From Zygnema cylindricum (lineage: Eukaryota; Streptophyta; Zygnematophyceae; Zygnematales; Zygnemataceae): a stretch of DNA of 64,000 bases. Of this stretch, positions 22,921 through 33,511 are shown in pieces; within the stretch, counting starts at the first letter, position 1, and every line of letters starts with the position of its first letter. The notes under the pieces were generated by a model. The model did no database searches, was not told the origin of the DNA, and saw only the letters and a program-made list of their open reading frames with translations. A program made the position numbers and the translations under genes. The stretch lies in the NCBI GenBank assembly GCA_037447655.1, contig JBBHKE010003158.1:62001-126000 (forward strand), given 5' to 3'.

Positions 22921-24836
22921 GCTAACAGTTTGTGTAAGTTAGGTTACAGTTCTTGTAAGCTAACAGCATTTGAAAGTTAGGTAACAATTATTGTTAGCGC
23001 TAACAGTTTGTGTAAGTTAGGTTACAATTCCTATTAGCGCTAAAAGCTTTTGTAAGATAGGTTACAATACCTATTAACGCGACCACTTTTTGTAGTTTAG
23101 CTAACAATTCATAATTGCGCTAATAGTTTGTGTAAGTTAGGTTACTCTTCTTTTTAGCGCTAACAGTTTTTGTAAATTAGGTCACAATTTTTGTTAGCGC
23201 TAACAGTTTGTGTAAGTTAGTCAACAATTCTTGTTAACGCTAACACAATTTGTAAGTAAGGTATTAATTCGTGTTAGCGCTAACACTTTGTGTAAGTTAG
23301 TTAACAATTCTTGTTCGCTCAACCAGTTTGTGTATTTTAGATAACATTTTTTGTTAGCGCTAACAGTTTGTGTAGTTTAGATAAGAATTCCTGTTAGCGC
23401 TAACAGTTTGTGTAAGTTAGGTTACAATTCCTACTAGCGCTAATGGTTTCTAAAAGTTAGGTCACAATTCAAGTTAGCGTTAACAGTTTGTGTATTTTAG
23501 ATAAAATTTATTGTTAGCGCTAACAGTTTGTGTAGTTTGGATATCAATTCTTATTAGCGTTGTTAGTTTCTGTAAGTTAGGTTACAATTCTTGTTAACCC
23601 TAACAGTTTGTGTAAGTTAGGTAACAATTCCTATTAGCGCTCACAGTTTGTGTATTTTAGATAACATTATTTTTTAGCGCTAACAGTTTGTGTCGTTTAG
23701 ATGACGATTCTAGTAAACGTTAACAGTTTGTGTAAGTTAGGTTACAATTCCTATTAGCGCTAACGGTTTTTGTAAGTTTGGTAACCATTCCTGTTAGCGC
23801 TAACAGTTTGTGTATTTTAGATAACATTTTTTGTTATCGTAAACAGTTTGTGTAGTTTGTTTACCATTTCTTGTTAGCGCTAACAGTTTGTGTAAGTTAG
23901 GTTACAGTTCTTGTAAGCTAACAGCATTTGAAAGTTAGGTAACAATTATTGTTAGCGCTAACAGTTTGTGTAAGTTAGGTTACAATTCCTATTAGCGCTA
24001 AAAGCTTTTGTAAGATAGGTTACAATACCTATTAACGCGACCACTTTTTGTAGTTTAGCTAACAATTCATAATTGCGCTAATAGTTTGTGTAAGTTAGGT
24101 TACTCTTCTTTTTAGCGCTAACAGTTTTTGTAAATTAGGTCACAATTTTTGTTAGCGCTAACAGTTTGTGTAAGTTAGTCAACAATTCTTGTTAACGCTA
24201 ACACAATTTGTAAGTAAGGTATTAATTCGTGTTAGCGCTAACACTTTGTGTAAGTTAGTTAACAATTCTTGTTCGCTCAACCAGTTTGTGTATTTTAGAT
24301 AACATTTTTTGTTAGCGCTAACAGTTTGTGTAGTTTAGATAAGAATTCCTGTTAGCGCTAACAGTTTGTGTAAGTTAGGTTACAATTCCTACTAGCGCTA
24401 ATGGTTTCTAAAAGTTAGGTCACAATTCAAGTTAGCGCTAACAGTTTGTGTATTTTAGATAAAATTTATTGTTAGCGCTAACAGTTTGTGTAGTTTGGAT
24501 ATCAATTCTTATTAGCGCTGCTAGTTTCTGTAAGTTAGGTTACAATTATTGTTAACGCTAACAGTTTGTGTAAGTTAGGTAACAATTCCTATTAGCGCTC
24601 ACAGTTTGTGTATTTTAGATAACATTATTTTTTAGCGCTAAAAGTTTGTGTCGTTTAGATGACGATTCTAGTAAACGTTAACAGTTTGTGTAAGTTAGGT
24701 TACAATTCCTATTAGCGCTAACGGTTTTTGTAAGTTTGGTTTCCATTCCTGTTAGCGCTAACAGTTTGTGTATTTTAGATAACATTTTTTGTTAGCGTAA
24801 ACAGTTTGTGTAGTTTGTTTACCATTTCTGTTAGCG
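22921..24836 (+). repeat. 958-bp higher-order tandem duplication in the satellite
   Basis: The block from about 22921 to 23878 recurs at about 23879 to 24836. The same rare monomers appear in the same order, for example gttacagttcttgtaagc at 22943 and 23901, an offset of 958. The unit is 24 monomers minus two bases. Very few differences are seen by eye, so the duplication is young compared with the monomer divergence. Confidence 0.9.
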
Positions 24837-24904
24837 CTAACAGTTTGTGTAAGTTAGGTTACAATTCTTTATAGTGCTAACAATATTTGTAAGTTAGGTA
24901 ACAA

Positions 24905-25075
24905 TTCATGTTAACGCTAACAACCTAACTTACACAAACTATTAGCGTTAACATGAATTGTTACCTAACTTACACAAACATTTAGCAATAACTAGAATTT
25001 TGACCTAAATTACAAAAACTATTAGGGATAACAAGAAATGTTATCAAAAATATACAAGCTGTTAGCGCTAACAGT
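24905..25075 (-). repeat. Inverted patch of about four monomers
   Basis: Within the forward array, four monomers read cctaacttacacaaac...ttagcg, i.e. reversed. Forward monomers resume at about 25065. Confidence 0.85.
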
Positions 25076-26549
25076 TTGTGTAATTAAGGTAACGATTATT
25101 GTTATCGCTAACAATTTGTGTAATTTAGGTAACAATTTTTGTTAGCGCTAATAGTTTGTGTAAGTTAGGTAACAATTCCTGTTATCGCTAACAATAAATG
25201 TAAGTTAGGTAACTATTCTTGATAGCGCAAACAGTTTGTGTAAGTTAGATAAAAATTCCTGTTATCGCTGACTGTTTGTGTAATTTTGGTAACAATTCAT
25301 GTTATCGCTAATAGTTTGTGTAATTTTGGTAACAATTATTGCTAAAACTAAATGTTTGTGTAATTTAGGTAACAATTCTTGTTATTGCTAACTTTTATTG
25401 TGATTTAGGTGACAATTCTTGTTATTGCTAACAAATTTTGTAATTTGGGTAACAATTCTTGTTATCGCGAACTGTTTGTGTAAGTTAGGTAACCATTATT
25501 GTCAGAACTATCACTTTGTATAAGTTAGATAACAACACCTGTTGTCACTAACAGTTTGCGTAAGTTAGGTAACAATTCATGTAAGCGCAAACAGTTTGTG
25601 TAATCTATATAACAAGTCCTATTATCATTAACTGTTTGTGTAATTTAGGTAATAATTATTGTTGTCGCTAATTGTTTGTGTAATTTAGGTATAATTCTTG
25701 TTATCGCTAACAGTTTGTGTAATTTAGGTAACAATTGTTGTTATCGCTAACTGTTTGTGTAGTTTAGGTAACAATTCTTGTTATCGCTTACTGTTTGTGT
25801 AATTTAGGTAACAATTCTTGTTATCGCTAACAGTTTGTGTAATTTAGTTAACAATTACTGTTATCGCTAATTGTTTGTGTAAGTTAGGTAATCATTATTA
25901 TTAGCGCTATCAGTTTGTGTAAGTTAGGTAACCATTTTTGTTAGCGCTAACAGTTTGTGTAAGTTAGTTAACAATTCCTGTTGGCGCAAACATTTTGTGT
26001 AATTTAGATAACAATTATTGTTATCGCTATATGTTTGTGTAATTAAGGTAACAATGCTTGTTAGCGCTAACAGTTTGTGTAAGTTTGGTAACCATTCTTG
26101 TTAGCGCTAACAGTTTGTGTAAGTAAGATAACAATTCCTGTTATCGCTAATAGTTTGTGTAATTTAGTAACAATTCTTGTTGTCGCTACCTGTTTGTGAT
26201 ATTTAGGTAACAATTCTCGTTATCGCTAACAGTTTTTGTAATTAAGGTATCAATTCTTGTTATCGCTAAATGTTTGTGTAATTTAGGTAACAATTCTTGT
26301 TATCGCTAACAAATTTTGTAATTTAGGTAACAATTCTTGTTATTGTTGAAATTAATAGATTTCTGGAGTAATTTCTTGGTTGAAATATGTTTGTATAAAA
26401 GGAAAAGAAAAGGACGACCATCATGCATCCACCTCCTCTCTCTAGCCCCCATACTTGTTGTAGTCACTGAAGGATAAAAAGGGTGATTGATCCATGGCTA
26501 CCTTAGTTCAATAGGCAGTTAATTTTAGGATGTTAGTAAAAATATACCC

Positions 26550-26626
26550 GACAGACCCGAGATTTGATCCCGATACCAGCCATTCGTCATGGTGGCCGAT
26601 AGCGGTCAGCTTTATCCTAATAGACT
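26550..26626 (-). other. tRNA-like block in U3 of the D LTR
   Basis: On the minus strand TTAGGATAAAGC (A-box-like) is followed by GGGATCAAATCTCGG (B-box-like T-arm). It is antisense to the element and in the same relative position as in the other LTRs. Confidence 0.5.
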
Positions 26627-26639
26627 AAGATTATTGTTT

Positions 26640-27485
26640 TGACAACCGTAGTAGCGGCGCTGCCACTAGATCACAAGCCATCATAGAACCAAAAGGGGAA
26701 GCACTCAATATACCGACTTCGGCCAACTGCACAAAGCAATCAATATTGCCAAATAGCCCCAAACTACACGAGCGTGTAGTTTTCCACGTTTGCTGACAAC
26801 TCAGAAAGTTTGAAGCAAAACGCCCAATTAAACCATGAGATATAGCCCAAAGGATATCTCTTAAAATGCACAAAATGTGCCCTTTAAAACCTTGTACAAG
26901 GAATACATGAAAGTAACTAAGTCCTATAAATTATACAAATAAATTCTACTACTGTCTAATTAGCCAATCATAACACTCTAAAAAATGTTACGGTACTATT
27001 TAACTGTACTCTAATGTATACTAACTAAATACCTCATGTATGTTAAATTCATCTACGGTGTTAAGTGTTTAGTACAGTACACACGAACCTTAATTCTCTA
27101 CGGACGTCTATTGCTAACGGTACACATTAATATACAATTACGTGAGATGACAAACTCTCGTTTCCACAGTGTCACCACCGACATAAAACATTATACGTGA
27201 CGAAACTTGCCGCGGCGTCACTGTGGTCCACTTCCAGATTCTAGTAAATCTTTGTCTGTCCGATCTTGTCTCTCGGACAGTATGTAATAGTTAGGTCGTG
27301 CACGCCATTTCGTAATCTTGTTTTTACTTAGGAGTTTTCCGATGTGATCTCTTTAATTTTGTACAGTCTAGATTATTAAGGTACACTAATTCTAAAACAT
27401 AGTATAATGACAACGCTGAAAATATTTCTAAGTAATGAGACTTCCTCTCAAAAATATAAAGAGGACTAAATCTTTCAAAAACAAC
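26640..27485 (-). repeat. Probable solo LTR (C-like) nested in the D LTR
   Basis: TGACAACCG to TTCAAAAACA. The start resembles the LTR of element C (gccatcatagaaccaaaaggggaa against gccataatcac...aagaggaa), and the middle has the shared aagtcctataaattatac block. Removing about 850 bases restores the normal LTR length. No target duplication could be identified, so the ends may be off by several bases. Confidence 0.6.
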
Positions 27486-27893
27486 ACGGACCAATGCTAA
27501 ATGCAATATGATAGATATATATATAGTTAGGAAAGAACAAATTCATTTAAATAAAACTCTATACGGCATGCATAGATACAGTTTTACCAAGTACGAAGTA
27601 CGGTACTACTTTGAAACGGATACCGCGCATTTTGTTTTGATAGCGAAACAAATATTGCGCAAGTATTTGTAACAGCTGAGATTGCATTTCGAGTCAAATC
27701 TAACGGCGCACATCATGGCCGAAATCTCCGAATGGTCACTTTGGCATTTAGTGACGTGGCATGACCTGGCGCCACTTTGAGAGATGACATTCGGTCGCGG
27801 GAATTTCGAGGTAAGTACGGACGAGTGGAAAATGGACACGCGTCAGCTTTATGGCGTTGTCGTACAAAGGTCGTACAAAAAGTACATCGGTAC

Positions 27894-28430
27894 ACCGCGC
27901 ATCGTTATTAGTGTCAAAGTTTAAATAGTGTGTAAGTAAATATGCCGTCATTGACGCTAATTAAGAATTTGAAGATTAAAAAAAAAAAGGTTTATTCTAA
28001 TTTCAGTGTTAACGCTAATTTGGAACAGCAAAAATGGAAAATTTTCTGTACGACTATATACATTATTATATGTATCCGTACAAAACATAAAAAATCGTAC
28101 ACCGTCGTAAAATTAAATATCCGTAAATGTCAGACTTATTTACATGTCAGGCCAATCCCGTTTTTTTAGCGCACGTTCCTATGCGAACGCGTCCGATTTA
28201 ATTCATTTTTTGTAAATTTTTCAACTAAAAAGGTACATTTATGTACGGTCTAACATCGACCGTACACCATACTATTTACATGTTAATGTACTTTCGTTCT
28301 GTACGCTAATTTGTACGGAACCTCAATTAACGTCAAGGAAAAATTAAAATCACGTATACTATTTTTGGAGAAAAATCAAAATTTTAAGAACCCAAATTAG
28401 TGACCTTGACACTAATAACGATGCGCGGTG
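27894..28430. mobile_element. MITE-like element with terminal inverted repeats
   Basis: The left end CACCGCGCATCGTTATTAG and the right end CTAATAACGATGCGCGGTG are exact inverted repeats, extending about 25 bases inward. TA stands at each outer edge, as in Tc1/mariner-type insertions. The flanking LTR (agtacatcgg, then gtagtatt) lines up with the uninterrupted LTR at 15870-15910. The 537-bp body is AT-rich and has no transposase frame. Confidence 0.8.
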
Positions 28431-28775
28431 TAGTAGTATTTTATATACGGTACATTACTTTGATTGGTTCGTACAGTTAGTAGATCGGGGTTGTGAGAGG
28501 GAGCTAGGACTTAGAAAAATCTGGTAGATGGTCTTTTCTCTCTTTGAGAGGTTGTGTAAATTGGCATTTTTGCTGGCTTATAAGTTATCGCCTGGTTGGG
28601 CGTTTTCATAAATTATTTTTCTTACAGACTCAGGGAAGTCCAGGTTGAAGAGGAGTGTAGTCAGATTTTCTGCTTGTTTGCTTGGGTAGGAATGATTGCC
28701 ATTGAAAGTGGGTTAGTTAATAATTATCTAGAGGCTTCCTGTACTCTGTAGTCCAATTGAGTCCACAGAGTTTTA

Positions 28776-28790
28776 GGTTATGGGCCCACC
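28776..28790 (+). other. Primer-binding site of element D
   Basis: GGTTATGGGCCCACC follows the LTR end directly and is a perfect copy of the half-tRNA-Met site. The bases also encode V-M-G-P of gag. Confidence 0.85.
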
Positions 28791-29900
28791 CTCTAGGGTG
28801 CCTACCTTCAATGGATCTGGGTTCATCTATTGGGAAGCCACGATGATAAGAGCTTTGTGCGAAAAACGATACTGGGGTATTGTCAGTGGACAAGTGAAAC
28901 GTCCACCTTTGGGAACTCCACCAGGATTTGGAGGAGTAAGGTTTCCTACAACAACGGCTGCTTCAGCGGAGGAGGCAGATGATGGGGATAACAATGTGTC
29001 CAAAAAGGGGAAAGGGAAGGAGACACCCCTCACTCCTATTGCCACAGTACCAAGAGCGCCGACCGTGAAGACCACGGAGAACGATACTCAAATGTGGGAG
29101 GATGTAAACATGGCTGCCAAGAACTTCATTCTGAGGCACCTCACTCAAGCTTTGGCCACTCCTCATCTTCACATTTACAAGGCCGAGGAGTTGTGGGTGA
29201 GTTTGGTGGGGATTTATAGAGCTGGAACTATTAAAGAGCTCTAGTTGGCTGAGCAAAAGCTAGTGAGTTACACTTACAAAAGAGGAAAGATGTTAGATTA
29301 CTGTAATGATCTTTCTTGTTTGTATATGGAGATGGAAAGTGCCGGTTGGACTAGTACAATGAAAATGAAAGTTAGCACCCTTATCATGATGTTACCAAAT
29401 GAGTTCGAGAACATAGTGTACTGAGTACAGGAAATGCCTGATAGTTCATGGAAATGGAACACAGTGGTTAGGATGATACTTGTGTAGGAAAACACAATGG
29501 AGATTAGGAGAGGAGGAAAAAGCATTCAAGCTCTAGCAGCAGGAGGCGACAGATGGGGGAAGGACCCGAAGAAATCGTACAAAGGGGAAAGAGATCATTG
29601 TGGAGGACAGAGGCCCCTAAAGGATCTTTGTCTTTATTGCAAAAAGTGGGGACACTTCATCACAGATTGTGTGAAGCTATCGGAGCTCAGGCTTTAAGAG
29701 AATCGTGGAGGGGGTTCTTTCGGAGGGAAGAATAAGGCACTTGTGGTTACAAAAGTTACAAGAGAAACCGAGGATGAGTCCTCTGAGGAGGATGGGGAGC
29801 TTCTTCTTGACGAAAGTCAGGAGGAGAAGGAGATCCCTCGGGGACAGAAGTGTGCCCTTAGAGCAATTCGGGAAGCTCCACTGGAAGGATAATTTATCGA
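28780..29900 (+). pseudogene. gag: Gag of element D
   Basis: From the ATG within the primer site the frame reads MGPPSRVPTFNGSGF, IYWEATMIRALCEKRYWG, then a charged spacer and EELWVSLVGIYRAGT. One frame is kept to 29697, with stops near 29242, 29422, 29485 and 29695. The zinc knuckle CLYCKKWGHFITDC is intact (about 29628-29670). Past 29700 the frame shifts within the acidic region before the protease. In-frame read-through from the LTR is blocked by TAG immediately before the primer site. Confidence 0.85.
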
Positions 29901-31239
29901 CTTAGGTGCATCCATGCATATGTGTCTTGATAAAGAACTCTTCACTAAGCAAAGAAAGATCCCTACTGTAGAGATAGAGTATAAGGATGGGAGAGTGGTA
30001 ATTAGAGATCTAGTGGGGTCAATAAATGTGAAAGTCTTAGTGGAGGGTAAAACTTCTATACTTAAATTCTCAGATGTACTCTACATTCCTCAGTTGAATA
30101 AAAATCTTGTCTCTACGTGTGTGTTAGATGACAAAGAGTTTGATACCTTCACCAGAAAGGGAGTCTTTACAGCTAAGTATGGGGATGAAGTTTACTTCAC
30201 CACAGATAAGCGTAGCCAAGGAATGTTTTAGCTTAACCTGAGTAATGAAAAGAAGATTGCTCACTATGTAGGTGTTCCTAAGTTGATGATTTGGGATAAG
30301 CGGTCGAGGCATGTGCATTTTGATAGGTTGGGGGAAATGGAAAACCTTGGGGTAGTAGAAGGTATTAAGTTTGGGGATAATATAATGATGGATGATTGTA
30401 GTGGCTGTGCTCAAGGTAAGGCCCACAGACTTCCCTTTCCCAAAGTCGCCACATATAGAGGTGAGAAAGTGTTAGATGTGGTCCACACAAATATTTGTGG
30501 ACGTGCAAAAGTACCTTCAGTTGGAGGAAAGAGGTTTATGATGATAATAACTGATGACTGGTCTAGATACTCAAGAGTCTACTTTCTGAAAACAAAGTCT
30601 GAAACATCAACTTACTTGAAAGAATATAAAGCCTGAAATGAGAAGTTGCATGAAACCCCCATTAAGATGATAAGGAGTGATAATGGGGGGGAATATACCT
30701 CTAACTAGTTTGAGGAATATCTGAGAGATGAGGTAGTGCAGCACCACAAAATCGTACCATATAACTCGGAACAAAATGGCCTAGCTGAGAGGTTGAATCG
30801 AACACTAAGAGATAGTGCATGCAGTATGCTGGCAGACAAGATAATAGGAAAGAAAATTTGGGCAGAAGCAATAAACTGTGCCAACTACATTAAGAATAGA
30901 ATCCTTACCTCAGTTGTAAAGGTAGTGACACCTTATGAGAGATGGGTTGGAAGGAAACCAGATATCTCACACCTTAAAATATTCGGTAGTCAAGTTTACA
31001 ATCTTGACACGGATAGGAAAAATTGGAAACTAGATGCTAAAGGAAAACCTGGATACTTTATGGGATTTGATGAGAATGTTAAGGGATATAGAGTCTATGA
31101 CTTAGCAAAGAAAGATATCATTCTGGTCAACCACTTAGTTGTCATGGATGAAAGGAAGTCATTAGACCCCTTCAAATATACAAAAAAAGATTAGAATCAG
31201 ATTTGAGTACGAAAGTGAGGAGAACTCGGTCCTTCCTGA
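29890..31239 (+). pseudogene. pol: Protease and integrase of element D
   Basis: The protease signature is altered to IDLGASMHMC (Ser of DSG replaced by Leu), followed by KIPTVEIEYKDGR. Integrase shows the zinc domain (cggtcgaggcatgtgcat, with some His changed), SGCAQGKAHRLPFP, ITDDWSRYSRVYFLK, RSDNGGEYTS and EQNGLAERLNRTL, so both core Asp/Glu neighbourhoods survive. The C-terminal GKPGYFMGFDENVKGYRVYDL follows. Stops lie near 30229, 30634, 30706 and 31192. It is cut at 31239 by element E and continues at 38709. Confidence 0.85.
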
Positions 31240-31833
31240 TGCAATTCTGTGTCCTCTATACGGACCAAAATTGAGGAAGCCTCTAGGTAGTTTTTGGCTA
31301 ACCCACTTTCATCGAGAGCAATAACTACCCTAGCAGACAAACAGATAACTTGACTGCACCCCTGTGCAGTTTGGACTCCCCTGAGACCACAGCAAAAAAA
31401 ATCACTAAAAATGCCTAACCAGGCGATTAATAATCAAGTGGCAAAGATGCCAATATTTATACAAGCTTGTTGGGAGAGAGGCGGGTACCTCCTCAATCCT
31501 CTAAGTTCTAAACCCCTCTCACAACCCCTATGTACTGATGTACGAATTAATCAAAAGACTGTTGAGTACAGAAAGGTACTAAGGTCGATGTACTTTCTGT
31601 ACGGTTGGCGTACGACAAGCCCATGGAGGGGACGCCTGTCTCCTTCGGACTTGTTCTTATACTCCTTGGGATTTACGCTTCCCAATGATATCTTGCCACG
31701 TGTCGACAGGTCATGTCACATCCGAAAACCGCCAAGATGGCCATTCCTGAATCCCGGCGATGATGCGGGCCGTCGGGTCTAAACCAGCTTTTAATGTTCG
31801 CCGTCGAAAATAACAAATGTCCGGTACACTTAA

Positions 31834-32908
31834 TGTAACTCTGAGACCTCCATAAGTCCTCAGAGTAGACAGCTTCCAAGAAGCCTTTAGGATAATCCTG
31901 ACCCCTTTGTGTTCCAGCAAAAATAACTGCCACCCTGGCAAACAAAAACCCTGACCACCTGCACCTCTGTAAAGGCAAGACTCCCCTGAGTCGGTAGCAA
32001 AAAGAATCTCTGAATTTGCTCCCCTGAGCAGTAAGTTATGGAGGGTCAAAGTTGACCTTTTGTACAGAAGCTCTCTGGGAGAGGGGGTCCTATCTTCTAA
32101 TTTTTCTAAGTCCTATCTCTCTCACAGACTCTATCTACTGATGTACGGAACCAATCAGAATTGAGTTTTGAACGCAAAAGTACAGCTGCCGGTGTACTTT
32201 ATGTACGGACATTGTACGACATGGCCAAAATGTCGACACATGTCAAATCCGGATTCGGTGCCATAATCTCCGGAGATTCCACAATCCAACGGAATTTCGC
32301 CACGCGTCATCCGATGTGGGGATGGCCACAAACCGCCGAAATCTTCCTCCGCGATTTCGGCGCTAACCCTGGCCGTCCGATTAAATTCGGATTTAATCGT
32401 AGCCGTAATAAATACATGAGGGGTATTTGTTTCACTTACGAAACAAATACGCGGTATTGATATTTGTCCGTACCGTAATTCGTACACTATATATTACTGG
32501 ATCTATGTATCCCGTAATTCATTTCAGTTAAATGAATTATCGTACGTATACATATATAAATAAATATCAAACTATATAGTACGTAACACTACTGCTAGAT
32601 ATACTAACTATATACTGCTAGATATATAGTAGGCTAAGGCTACTGGCTATTCCCGATCTGCCGGCCGGTAGGTACAAGGATCAAATCCTGTAGCCGGCAC
32701 ATACCTTTGAAATAAATAAATAAACCCTAATATAAAATCCCCGTAAACCTCAGGATAGCCAAGGTAGCCATGGCTCTAGCTTCCTCTCCAATTTCTCAGT
32801 GACTGCGAAAAGTTTGAGAGTTGGAGAGAGATGTTAGAGATACACTGCCTCGACTTGTATATTTCTTTTCAGACATAGAAATTACTAATAAAACCATTAG
32901 TTTATACA
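31834..32908 (-). repeat. Solo LTR (family A) nested in the E LTR, target duplication CTTAA
   Basis: It starts TGTAACTCTG and ends TTTATACA, 1075 bp, with CTTAA at 31829-31833 and 32909-32913. It closely resembles the LTRs of element A and the solo LTR at 15196. It is younger than element E. Confidence 0.93.
32625..32700 (+). other. tRNA-like block in U3 of nested solo LTR
   Basis: GGCTAAGGCTACTGG (A-box-like), outer arms CTGCCGGC and GCCGGCA, and AGGATCAAATCCT (B-box-like). Antisense to the LTR. Confidence 0.5.
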
Positions 32909-33032
32909 CTTAATTCGTGCGCACTAAACCCCAACTAGTTCCTATGTCTGTAATTTGGTATTCCGTTAATCGAATTAATGATGTAGGTAAAGTTTAAATG
33001 GCAATCAAACCCTATGTTATTTAACGAACTAC

Positions 33033-33108
33033 TACGACAGACCGGTTTAGAGCTGACGGCTACGCCTTCCACTGACAGTCGAAGGTTCGAGTCTTGCCGG
33101 ACTCAACC
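33033..33108 (+). other. tRNA-like block in U3 of the E 3' LTR
   Basis: An A-box-like GGTTTAGAGCTGACGG is followed by GAAGGTTCGAGTC, which contains a perfect B-box core (GGTTCGAGTC). The same block is at 38437-38507 in the other LTR. Antisense to the element. Confidence 0.55.
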
Positions 33109-33315
33109 TTTCGTTGAGAGTGACTTAGGTCACTCTTAAGCCCTGCCTATAGAGCTAAGGCAGCCATGGCTCCATTGCTCTCTCTCTCCTTGAATGACTA
33201 CAACAAGTGTGGGGGCCAAAGATAGAAGGTGGAGGCAGGCTGCTTTGCTTTTCTTTTCATTTTTATTTTAATTAAGACCTAGAAAATACCTCCCCTAAAT
33301 CTAGTGATTTCAACA

Positions 33316-33334
33316 CTCCCCTTATTTTCTAGTC
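33316..33334 (-). other. Polypurine tract of element E
   Basis: Minus strand GACTAGAAAATAAGGGGAG lies immediately before the 3' LTR. The same tract is found in elements A and F. Confidence 0.85.
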
Positions 33335-33511
33335 TAATTTATATTTCTCTTTTAATCCACATTTTTCTCTACAGTAATTTAGCTTGGGAGATGGCACAGG
33401 CTTTGTCATCATATGAGCCACTATTTCCCCATCACTCCTATACACCAAATTTACAATTTTGTTTTCCACTTTTTCCCTCACAAAGCTCAATCTTATATCC
33501 ATATGCTTAGC

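Larger units (their letters stand above)
21734..26343 (+). repeat. 40-bp satellite array 5
   Basis: About 115 monomers, mostly forward. The left two thirds carry the palindromic TTAGCGCTAA core; from about 25080 onward TTATCGCTAA dominates. It includes a 958-bp tandem duplication and a short inverted patch (listed separately). It ends at the 5' LTR of element D. Confidence 0.97.
26344..28775 (+). repeat. 5' LTR of element D, with two nested insertions
   Basis: It starts TGTTGAAATT and ends GAGTTTTA (CA changed to TA). It has the outer cccccatacttgttgtagtcactga...ccatggct block and a tRNA-like block. Its 2432 bp reduce to about 1.04 kb, the usual length here, once a probable solo LTR (about 26640-27485) and a MITE-like element (27894-28430) are removed. 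The usual in-LTR gag ATG is ATT here, and TAG stands before the primer site. Confidence 0.8.
31240..33315 (-). repeat. 3' LTR of element E, interrupted by a solo LTR
   Basis: It starts TGCAATTCTG and ends ATTTCAACA. Removing 31834-32908 plus one 5-bp duplication leaves 996 bp, against 995 for the 5' LTR. A TATAAATA box reads on the minus strand at 31454-31461. The outer part has the agccatggct...gactacaacaagtgtggggg block. Confidence 0.92.

Noticed and set aside
26631-26873. Minus-strand 80-codon ORF
   Set aside because: It sits in the probable solo LTR nested in the D LTR and has no homology that I can recognise.
33033-33108. Functional tRNA gene
   Set aside because: The B-box core is perfect, but no acceptor stem or clear anticodon arm can be drawn, and it recurs inside LTRs; it is listed as a tRNA-like block instead.
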